From: Ruminococcaceae bacterium UBA1865
Lineage (GTDB): Bacteria > Bacillota > Clostridia > Oscillospirales > Acutalibacteraceae
Reading direction: 5' to 3'
Assembly (NCBI GenBank): GCA_002338255.1
Contig: DDHX01000024.1
Coordinates: 18,803 to 26,580, forward strand
DNA: 7,778 nucleotides
The position numbers were made by a program, and so were the translations under genes. The notes under the pieces were generated by a model that was given only the letters and a program-made list of their open reading frames with translations, made no database searches and had not been told where the DNA came from. Below are positions 1 through 5,217 of this stretch, in pieces; position 1 is the stretch's first letter; each line of letters begins with the position of its first letter.

Positions 1-410
1 TACTGATCTAATAAACGATCAATTCCTTGTGTCACGCCTTTATAAACTTCCTCGGTGTTTCCGCTTTTCATGATGGGATCCAGGTACCATTTATCTTTAT
101 CATATAAGTCGGTTCTATTCGTCCAATAACTCGGCATTAAATCCCATGCAATTCTTTTTTCGCCGGTTTCCGGGTCCAGAATACGTACCGGAAACTCTTG
201 AAGCCAGTCAAAAACGGCGGCTTCTCTGTGGAGCCGTTTCAGTGTCACGCCCGCCGTGTCTTTCGCGCGCCCCAGGGGCGAGCAATAAAAATCACGCACA
301 TTTAGCTTGGTTAACCGGTCTGCTAATAATTCCGCCTCTTTCCATCCCTTTACGGTAAGGGAGTCATGTTCATAATCGGGGTCTCCGTGGCGTACAAATA
401 ATATCTTCAT
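1..410 (-). CDS. Histidine phosphatase family protein (phosphoglycerate mutase-like), 3' end cut by window
   Basis: The visible part is 136 residues, beginning MKILFVRHGDPDYEHDS. It carries the RHG signature of the histidine phosphatase superfamily at residues 7-9, with His8 as the residue that would be phosphorylated. The second conserved block is YCSPLGRAKDTA (about 42-53, Arg48), and LQEF at 70-73 places Glu72 where the general acid normally sits. The family removes phosphate from sugars, nucleotides or other small molecules in the cytoplasm; the substrate cannot be read from sequence. The ATG at 410 is supported by AAGGGG about 12 bases upstream. It lies 35 bases downstream of the VOC gene and is probably co-transcribed with it. 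The C-terminal part, including the second catalytic His, is beyond the left edge of the window. The family call is firm; the specific function is unknown. Confidence 0.88.
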   Translation of the reverse strand, partial: MKILFVRHGDPDYEHDSLTVKGWKEAELLADRLTKLNVRDFYCSPLGRAKDTAGVTLKRLHREAAVFDWLQEFPVRILDPETGEKRIAWDLMPSYWTNRTDLYDKDKWYLDPIMKSGNTEEVYKGVTQGIDRLLDQ

Positions 411-445
411 TCTTTATTTTAATCCCCTTGTTTTGTAAATATAGC

Positions 446-868
446 TTATTTTACTCGTTGGGCAATTGGGTGGTTTTCTTCAAACTGCACCAAGTCCCAC
501 AGATTCCCATATAAGTCTTTAAATACCGCAACAATACCATAAGATTGTTTTTGGGGATCTCGGACAAACTCAATACCGTTTGAAAGCATTTCGTTGTAAT
601 CTCTCCAAAAATCATCTGTTCCCAAAAACAGAAAAACTCTTCCGCCCGCTTGATTTCCGATAAACGGTTCCTGCACAGGTTTGGATGCTCTTGCAAGCAG
701 GATGGTGGTTCCTGCTGAGTTAGGCGGTGAAACAACCACCCAACGCTTATCCTGCTTAGGCTGATAGGTATCTTCAATGAGCGTAAAGTGAAGTTTCTTT
801 GTGTAAAATTCAATCGCTTCATCATAATCTTTGACTACCAAAGCAATATGTACAATGGACTGTATCAT
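446..868 (-). CDS. VOC family protein (glyoxalase/bleomycin-resistance/dioxygenase fold)
   Basis: About 140 residues, starting MIQSIVHIALVVKDYDEAIEFY. This is the typical first beta-alpha unit of a vicinal oxygen chelate module, with His7 as a likely metal ligand. The end, YGNLWDLVQFEE (about 120-131), matches the family's usual closing GN-LWDL-Q strand. The length fits a single-chain protein with two beta-alpha-beta-beta-beta modules that dimerises. VOC proteins include glyoxalases, antibiotic-binding proteins and dioxygenases; nothing here fixes the reaction, and the usual last Glu ligand is Asp/Gln here. I chose the ATG at 868 because AGGA lies nine bases upstream. The frame is open back to a GTG at 892 (eight more residues) and an ATG at 877, but neither has a good ribosome binding site. 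It sits between the MFS exporter and the phosphatase, possibly in one operon, which fits a detoxification or resistance role (inference). Confidence 0.87.
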   Translation of the reverse strand: MIQSIVHIALVVKDYDEAIEFYTKKLHFTLIEDTYQPKQDKRWVVVSPPNSAGTTILLARASKPVQEPFIGNQAGGRVFLFLGTDDFWRDYNEMLSNGIEFVRDPQKQSYGIVAVFKDLYGNLWDLVQFEENHPIAQRVK

Positions 869-933
869 TTTCTTCATTCCTGCTTTCTTCACATCATTTA
901 AAACCGAAATCGGCAGATATTACCATAATAACA

Positions 934-2208
934 TTATATTTTTGCAATGCAATCATTTTCTTGCACTAAATCCGGAATTTCCTTTTGTCCGTAATCAGTA
1001 GTGATATATTTTTTAAAAGATTTTGAAAAAAAGGAAGGAATTGTGATTAAGAATACAGCAAAAAAGGCGGTGGTAATGACAGCCCGGATGGGAAGAAAGC
1101 CTCCAAGTACGCCGCCAAGCGCCATTGCAAAAGGGGTAAGTCCTTGTGTTGTCATGGTTATGAATGACATTACTTTGCCCCTGACCTCTTGCGGAGTCGA
1201 AACTTGAACGGTAGAAATCAGGAGGACATTGACAACGGAATTGAAAAAACCTCCCAATACTAAAAACAAAGCGATTACTATAAATGACGGCTGGTTGATC
1301 GCAATGATTATGCTTAAATTACTGATTGTATTTGCAGCCATGAATATTTTTAACTTGTTTGCCGGCTTGACCGACACAATGGAAAGAAACAAAAATCCCG
1401 CCATGGCCCCTGCCATAAAACAACCCATCATAACACCGTATTTCCCTGCTCCAAGGGAAGGCGTGGTCTGACACAGGGGAAGGAGCAATACGATTCCAAT
1501 AAAAGAAAAAAAGTTGCTCAGTGCGGCAATAATCAGAATAATCCGCAGTCCTGTCTGACGCCACATATACTGAAATCCGTCAACCATGTCCTTGAAAAAA
1601 TGCAGTTTCTCGGTTTGAACATTCTTGGGCATTTTTACAAAAGGCAGTGACATTCCGGAAAACAGAAAGGATAATCCATCAAACAGGAAGAGCACCGGTG
1701 CGCCCAGCGTTTGAAAAAGGAAACCGCCAGCTACGCTTCCAATCATATTGGAACCCGCAGACACGATGGAAAACAGGGAATTTGCATTTTCCATTTTTGA
1801 TTTCGGAACTAAATCCGGTATTGTTGCTTGAACTCCGGGTCCAAAAACGGCGCCGCATATGCTTAGTAGAATTCCCACAACAAAAACCATCCATATGGCG
1901 ATTAGCCCTCGGTATGCGGCTGCGGCAAGCAGAACGGTGATGACGCCCCGTATCACGTCCATCAGAATAAACATGCGCTTTTTATTGCAGCGGTCAATCA
2001 GCACGCCGGCAAAGGGGGAAATTAATACGCCGGGGAGTGTAGAAGCAGCCATGAGCGTCCCCATCAATGCGGTTGACCCGGTGACGGCAAGTACCCAAAA
2101 GCCCAATGCGATACTGTAGACTGCGTCGCCCATGGTTGAAATGAGCTGGCTCTGCCATAGAATAAAAAAACTGGGTGTCCAAAGTTTTTCCTGTTTACTG
2201 TTTTTCAT
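934..2208 (-). CDS. MFS transporter, DHA3/MFS_3-type exporter
   Basis: 424 residues with about 12 hydrophobic segments, so an integral membrane proton-coupled exporter of the major facilitator superfamily. Residues 67-78 (AGVLIDRCNKKR) form motif A in the loop between helices 2 and 3, with Asp72 and the basic cluster that follows. The opening (WTPSFFILWQSQLISTMGDAVYSIAL) resembles the macrolide-efflux/enterobactin-exporter-like group, which exports drugs, siderophores or other small molecules; the substrate cannot be inferred. A charged cytoplasmic loop lies around residues 190-215 between the two six-helix halves, and a polar tail follows about residue 400. The ATG at 2208 has GGAAG six bases upstream. 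It is the first gene of a probable three-gene minus-strand unit, with a promoter at 2292-2320. Family call is strong; specificity is unknown. Confidence 0.92.
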   Translation of the reverse strand: MKNSKQEKLWTPSFFILWQSQLISTMGDAVYSIALGFWVLAVTGSTALMGTLMAASTLPGVLISPFAGVLIDRCNKKRMFILMDVIRGVITVLLAAAAYRGLIAIWMVFVVGILLSICGAVFGPGVQATIPDLVPKSKMENANSLFSIVSAGSNMIGSVAGGFLFQTLGAPVLFLFDGLSFLFSGMSLPFVKMPKNVQTEKLHFFKDMVDGFQYMWRQTGLRIILIIAALSNFFSFIGIVLLLPLCQTTPSLGAGKYGVMMGCFMAGAMAGFLFLSIVSVKPANKLKIFMAANTISNLSIIIAINQPSFIVIALFLVLGGFFNSVVNVLLISTVQVSTPQEVRGKVMSFITMTTQGLTPFAMALGGVLGGFLPIRAVITTAFFAVFLITIPSFFSKSFKKYITTDYGQKEIPDLVQENDCIAKI

Positions 2209-2226
2209 TTGACTCTTCCATTCTTT

Positions 2227-2262
2227 GTGCAGTTAATTATTTGACTCTAATGAGGTCTGCAC
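2227..2262. repeat. Inverted repeat GTGCAG...CTGCAC in the MFS leader
   Basis: GTGCAG (2227-2232) and CTGCAC (2257-2262) are perfect inverted arms separated by 24 bases. They lie between the predicted MFS transcription start and its ribosome binding site. They could be operator half-sites or an RNA stem in the leader. Six-base arms are short enough that chance is a real possibility. Confidence 0.3.
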
Positions 2263-2291
2263 GTATTGTTATATTTTCTAAATCCACGAGC

Positions 2292-2320
2292 ATTATAGCA
2301 AGTTGAAAGACCGGTTGAAA
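2292..2320 (-). promoter_or_regulatory. Probable sigma-A promoter of the MFS-VOC-phosphatase unit
   Basis: Read on the minus strand there is a perfect TATAAT (2292-2297) preceded by TGC, giving an extended -10 box. A weak -35, TTTCAA (2315-2320), lies 17 bases away. The predicted start near 2285 leaves a leader of about 77 bases before the MFS start codon. The heptamer TTTCAAC occurs twice on the minus strand, once overlapping the -35 and once in the spacer. No experimental support is available from sequence alone. Confidence 0.6.
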
Positions 2321-2377
2321 GGGTTGCTGACCATCCGGTTGCATTGTTTCGGTAACAGGTTAATAAAAGGGGGTGAG

Positions 2378-2401
2378 ATGCTGAAACCATCAGGCACTTA
2401 A
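2378..2401 (+). other. Seven-codon mini-ORF with strong ribosome binding site
   Basis: ATG at 2378 opens a frame encoding MLKPSGT and then TAA. It is preceded by AAGGGGGTG at 2367-2375, a purine-rich Shine-Dalgarno-like sequence four bases from the ATG. Possible promoter elements TTGCAT (2340-2345) and TAATAA (2362-2367) are 16 bases apart but would place the start on top of the ribosome binding site. An orphan terminator follows at 2428-2459. It may be a leader peptide or the 5' stub of a deleted gene; I cannot assign a function. Confidence 0.3.
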
Positions 2402-2427
2402 AAAATGGTATGCAAACATAATAAATT

Positions 2428-2463
2428 AAGCTGACACCGTATGAAAACAGTGTCAGCTTTATT
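2428..2463 (+). terminator. Orphan Rho-independent-type hairpin
   Basis: AAGCTGACAC (2428-2437) pairs perfectly with GTGTCAGCTT (2450-2459), a 10-bp stem around a 12-base loop. It is followed by TATTCTTA on the plus strand, and the other strand also has a T-rich exit (AATTTATTAT), so it may work in both directions. No recognised gene ends just upstream on either strand; only the seven-codon mini-ORF precedes it on the plus strand. Confidence 0.6.
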
Positions 2464-2670
2464 CTTAGCAAATCCGCCATGTCAATCATTTTTACATTCT
2501 GTTATATAGCATTTCATGAATTAGAGGTGCTAATTGTCACATAATACAGTAAGCGAATGGAGTGTGAATCCACATTTCATGGGGTAAAAAACAAACACGC
2601 GCCAGTACGTCTAAATTTATTCAGTCTGCTTGCTAACATTCTTTTACCCGATCCTTTTGTAATTTCAATA
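2464..2670. other. Intergenic stretch without a recognised gene
   Basis: Part of the roughly 620-base gap between the MFS and degV genes. I see only a small perfect inverted repeat, AATTAG/CTAATT with a five-base loop (2519-2535). Open frames here on the minus strand lack ribosome binding sites and family resemblance. It could contain a small RNA or gene debris, but nothing I can support. Confidence 0.4.
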
Positions 2671-2699
2671 TTGACTTTATATTCAATACGTGATAATGT
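2671..2699 (+). promoter_or_regulatory. Probable sigma-A promoter of degV
   Basis: TTGACT (2671-2676) is followed after 17 bases by TAATGT (2694-2699). TGA immediately before it makes an extended -10. The predicted start near 2706 gives an untranslated leader of about 125 bases. The octamer TACGTGAT occurs at 2687-2694, touching the -10, and again at 2723-2730 in the early leader, a possible pair of regulator half-sites. Confidence 0.55.
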
Positions 2700-2829
2700 A
2701 ATTTTAAATACTACATGAAAAGTACGTGATTGGTTTTGATGTTTTATCTGCAAAGCTTTCTGCATAAATGAAACCGTCATAATGAACAAGCGAACTTCAT
2801 TCATAAGCTTATAAGGAGAATTTTGTCAC

Positions 2830-3678
2830 ATGGAAAAAATAGCATTAATAACAGATTCAGCTTGTGATATCGACAGTGAAACAATCAGCAAATACAATAT
2901 CCGTATCCTGCCCTTTAAAATTATTTATACCGATAGAGAGTATACGGACAAGGTGGATATAACGTCAAAAGAGATTTACGATAATATGAAGTCCGAAATT
3001 CCAAAATCATCTCAACCTACGATGGAAGATATTGAAAGTGCCTATAAAAAGTTGGAAGCGGAAAATTATACTCATGTGATTGCCGTTGTTATTTCCAGTG
3101 GACTTTCAGGTACCTATAATGCTTTTAAAATTGTAAGTGAGAAATTTGAAAGCATTGAAACTTATATTTACGACACGAAGTCAACCTCCGTATGTGAAGG
3201 AATTATTCTGAAAAATTGCGGGGAATTAATTGAGGCAGGGAAACCCTTTGCAAGCATTGTGCAGGCGATACCCGAGATGAAAAAGAAGCTCCATTTCTTC
3301 TTTGTGTTTGGCTCTTTGGAGTATGCCAGAAAAGGTGGGCGCATAGGAAGAATATCGGGTACGATTGGAGAACTCTTAGACATCAAACCCATTGTTGGCT
3401 TTGATGAGAAGTATGGTCAATGTTTTACCAATGCAAAAGTCAGAGGTAAAAATAAAGCTGTTCATAAATTAGTGGAGCTGGGAGACGAAATCGTTAAAGA
3501 CCAAAAATGTGATGCTTATATTGTACATGGTAATGTGGAAGAGGATGCAAGAAAAGTATATGATGTGTTATCGGAAAATCCCAACATAGAGCATGTATAC
3601 TTGGTCGGGCAAATCAGTGCCATCGTTGGGGTATACTCCGGGCCTGGAACAATTGGAGTATGTTACGCGGAATGTTAA
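2830..3678 (+). CDS. DegV family protein (fatty-acid-binding, FakB-like)
   Basis: 282 residues, the usual family length, covering the whole fold. It begins MEKIALITDSACDID, the typical DegV start. The lipid-site motifs follow in order: SSQPT at 60-64, SSGLSGTYN at 89-97 (Ser93 is the expected carboxylate ligand), YDTKSTSVCEG at 114-124, ARKGGRIGR at 166-174, KPIVGF at 186-191, and GPGTIG at 271-276. DegV proteins bind a fatty acid; the characterised FakB members present it to the kinase FakA for phosphorylation and entry into phospholipid synthesis. No FakA gene is in the window, so that partnership is only inferred. The residue two before GPG, normally His and part of the carboxylate-binding network, is Tyr269 here. 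The start is well supported: AAGGAGA lies 10 bases before the ATG. It appears to be transcribed alone from the promoter at 2671-2699. Confidence 0.93.
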   Translation: MEKIALITDSACDIDSETISKYNIRILPFKIIYTDREYTDKVDITSKEIYDNMKSEIPKSSQPTMEDIESAYKKLEAENYTHVIAVVISSGLSGTYNAFKIVSEKFESIETYIYDTKSTSVCEGIILKNCGELIEAGKPFASIVQAIPEMKKKLHFFFVFGSLEYARKGGRIGRISGTIGELLDIKPIVGFDEKYGQCFTNAKVRGKNKAVHKLVELGDEIVKDQKCDAYIVHGNVEEDARKVYDVLSENPNIEHVYLVGQISAIVGVYSGPGTIGVCYAEC

Positions 3679-3694
3679 GGCCTAATCGCTGCTA

Positions 3695-3762
3695 ACGAAT
3701 GCGCATATATCAGCAATATAATACTAATAGTATTATATAAAGAAGATAATACGAATGCATTC
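3695..3762. promoter_or_regulatory. Palindrome-rich spacer between degV and the CBS gene
   Basis: A perfect 10-bp inverted repeat, ATATAATACT/AGTATTATAT with a three-base centre, occupies 3716-3738. It is flanked by two copies of ACGAATGC (3695-3702 and 3751-3758), each inside a palindrome: ATGCGCAT at 3699-3706 and GAATGCATTC at 3753-3762. The A/T hairpin lacks a following T-run on the plus strand, so it is not a typical terminator for degV. An operator for the CBS gene is the simplest reading, but this is inference. Confidence 0.4.
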
Positions 3763-3819
3763 ATTAAAATAGTTAATAAAAACACTTGCAATGGGTAATC
3801 TATGATTGAGGTGAGTGTT

Positions 3820-4236
3820 TTGAAAGTAAAAGATATTATGTCAAAGGACATTGCAAGTTTAAGTTCAGATGATTCTATTGAAAGAGCTGCGCAGCTGATG
3901 AAGCAGTATGATGTGGGTTCGATTCCAGTATGCAGCCAGGAAAAAGTGATTGGCATGGTTACAGACAGGGATATTGCATTGAGGTCTACCGCAGAAGGCC
4001 GGAACTCAAAGCAACAGAAAGTCAGCGAGATTATGAGCTCGAATCCCATTGTGGGAAGCCCTGATATGGATGTTGATGAGGCTGCAAAGATAATGAGCCA
4101 GCGGAAAATACGCAGACTGCCCATTGTTGACCATAACAACCTAATTGGTATCGTTGCATTGGGGGACATTTCCGTTGAGCCCGATCTTCAGGATAATGCA
4201 GAGCAAGCTCTGAAAAACATTTCACAACCAAGGTAG
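3820..4236 (+). CDS. Two-CBS-domain protein (small stand-alone CBS pair)
   Basis: 138 residues from the TTG at 3820: MKVKDIMSKDIASLSSDDSI and onward. CBS domain 1 spans about residues 5-60 and contains VGSIPVC...VIGMVTDRDIALR. Domain 2 spans about 68-125 and contains VSEIMSSNPI, RKIRRLPIVD and LIGIVALGDIS. A paired CBS (Bateman) module binds adenine nucleotides or S-adenosylmethionine and usually regulates a partner; here there is no attached enzyme domain, so the partner is unknown. I prefer the TTG start because GAGGTGA (3808-3814) sits five bases before it and the protein then begins at the usual family position. The in-frame ATG at 3802 has no clear ribosome binding site and would add six residues made from the Shine-Dalgarno region itself. 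A terminator follows 10 bases after the stop. Confidence 0.88.
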   Translation: MKVKDIMSKDIASLSSDDSIERAAQLMKQYDVGSIPVCSQEKVIGMVTDRDIALRSTAEGRNSKQQKVSEIMSSNPIVGSPDMDVDEAAKIMSQRKIRRLPIVDHNNLIGIVALGDISVEPDLQDNAEQALKNISQPR

Positions 4237-4245
4237 CAATCACAT

Positions 4246-4290
4246 GCAAAGACACAGTTGACTGAATTGTGTCTTTGCTGCTTTCGTTTT
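4246..4290 (+). terminator. Rho-independent terminator after the CBS gene
   Basis: Arms 4246-4259 and 4265-4278 form a 14-bp stem (11 perfect outer pairs GCAAAGACACA/TGTGTCTTTGC, then one G-U and two A-T pairs) with loop GACTG. The T-rich tract TGCTTTCGTTTTCG follows. It begins 10 bases after the TAG stop. Confidence 0.85.
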
Positions 4291-4327
4291 CGTATAAAAA
4301 TGTATTGTATGATTTAAATAGTGGAGA

Positions 4328-4352
4328 GGCTTTCCTGAGTGATCAGGGAGCC
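4328..4352. other. Imperfect hairpin in the CBS-sigI spacer
   Basis: GGCTTTCCTGA (4328-4338) can pair with TCAGGGAGCC (4343-4352) around a GTGA loop, with one bulged T and one G-U pair. The plus-strand exit (CCTTTGTCAATTT) is only weakly T-rich. It may be a weak terminator, a leader remnant, or debris of a lost gene. On the minus strand it lies just after a 23-codon open stretch ending at 4365. Confidence 0.3.
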
Positions 4353-4433
4353 CCTTTGTCAATTTAAGCGGTAGCATTTTTCTTTAGGTATTCGTTTGGA
4401 TGATTGCAAAGCACTGCTATTTTAAGACACGAC

Positions 4434-4464
4434 TTGACATTTGGTCACAAATCTGGGTTAATAT
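4434..4464 (+). promoter_or_regulatory. Probable sigma-A promoter of sigI-rsgI
   Basis: A perfect TTGACA at 4434-4439 is followed by TAATAT (4459-4464, 19-base spacer), or TTAATA one base earlier with an 18-base spacer. The start would fall near 4471, leaving about 20 bases before the ATG. I do not see the C-rich -35 plus CGAA -10 combination reported for SigI-dependent promoters at usable spacing here, so the visible promoter looks vegetative rather than autoregulated. Confidence 0.6.
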
Positions 4465-4491
4465 AGATAATCCCCATATGAATGGAGGAAA

Positions 4492-5217
4492 ATGAAATTG
4501 CATGAGATTGATATAAAGGCAGTGCAGGCTGCGAGTGATACGATTCTTATGGATGATTTTGTGCGGCAGAACGAGTCGTTTATCTTAAGGTGTGCATCCT
4601 TCACAGTTCACCGCTTTGTCACCAAAAGCGATGACGAATGGTCGGTTGCTCTTTTGGCGTTTTCTCAGGCAGTCAGGGATTACTCAATGGACAAGGGCGG
4701 CTTCATTGGATTTTCCAAACTGGTGATACGCCGAAAATTAATTGATTACATACGAACGCAGTCAAAACATAGTCTTGAAACTTCCGTCAACCCATCCGCT
4801 TTAGATGGAGATTTTGATGAAGATCATGAGGATATTGCAATCAGAACGGCTGTTTTGGAACAAATCGAACGAACACCGGACAATTCGTTAAAGCTTGAAA
4901 TTGAAGCAGCCAATCAAATATTTTCTACTTATGGCTTTTCATTTTATGATTTGGCGAGCTGCTCGCCCAAGGCGGAGAAGACGAAGAAAGCCTGTGCCAA
5001 AGCAGCAGCTTATATTATTCGCAATCCTTTGATTGCAAGTGAAATGATGTCTACTAAATTGCTTCCTGTAAAATTAATTGAAAAAAACAGCAACATACCC
5101 CGAAAAATAATAGAACGTCACCGAAAATATATAATAGCGGCGGTAGAGATAATGACCGGTGATTATCCCTTCCTCGCAGAGTATATGCGATTTATTCGAG
5201 AGGAGTTGGACAGATGA
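4492..5217 (+). CDS. sigI: RNA polymerase sigma factor SigI
   Basis: 241 residues, the usual length for SigI. An N-terminal sigma-2-like region covers about residues 20-90. It contains DEWSVALLAFSQAVRDYSMDKGGFIGFSKLVIRRKLIDYIR (48-88), which matches the SigI-specific core and -10-binding segment. The C-terminal SigI-only DNA-binding domain runs from FYDLASCSPKAEKTKKAC (151-168) to LPVKLIEKNSNIPRKIIERHRKYIIAAVEIMTGDYP (191-226), whose PRKIIERHRKYI part is the recognition helix region. SigI factors control heat, envelope or polysaccharide-responsive genes and are held inactive by RsgI. GGAGG is only three bases before the ATG; a TTG two codons later (4498) would have better spacing (nine), so the exact start is slightly uncertain. 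The stop overlaps the rsgI start by four bases (ATGA), indicating translational coupling. Confidence 0.94.
   Translation: MKLHEIDIKAVQAASDTILMDDFVRQNESFILRCASFTVHRFVTKSDDEWSVALLAFSQAVRDYSMDKGGFIGFSKLVIRRKLIDYIRTQSKHSLETSVNPSALDGDFDEDHEDIAIRTAVLEQIERTPDNSLKLEIEAANQIFSTYGFSFYDLASCSPKAEKTKKACAKAAAYIIRNPLIASEMMSTKLLPVKLIEKNSNIPRKIIERHRKYIIAAVEIMTGDYPFLAEYMRFIREELDR

Noticed and set aside
146..358. 70-residue plus-strand open frame
   Set aside because: Antisense to the histidine phosphatase, whose catalytic motifs are intact on the minus strand.
925..952. TTGCAT-16-TATTAT as an internal promoter for the VOC gene (minus strand)
   Set aside because: It overlaps the end of the MFS gene in very A/T-rich sequence and neither box is a strong match; operon read-through explains expression.
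2247..2489. 80-residue minus-strand open frame
   Set aside because: No ribosome binding site, no family resemblance, and it runs through the orphan hairpin and the MFS promoter.
2441..2509. 22-codon plus-strand frame MKTVSALFLANPPCQSFLHSVI, considered as a peptide pheromone precursor
   Set aside because: The start is inside the hairpin, has no ribosome binding site, and no processing or export partner is nearby.
2577..2804. 75-residue minus-strand open frame
   Set aside because: It spans the degV promoter and leader, has no upstream ribosome binding site and no recognisable motif.
3675..4169. 164-residue minus-strand open frame
   Set aside because: It is the antisense shadow of the CBS gene and its spacer; the plus-strand CBS protein is clearly the real product.
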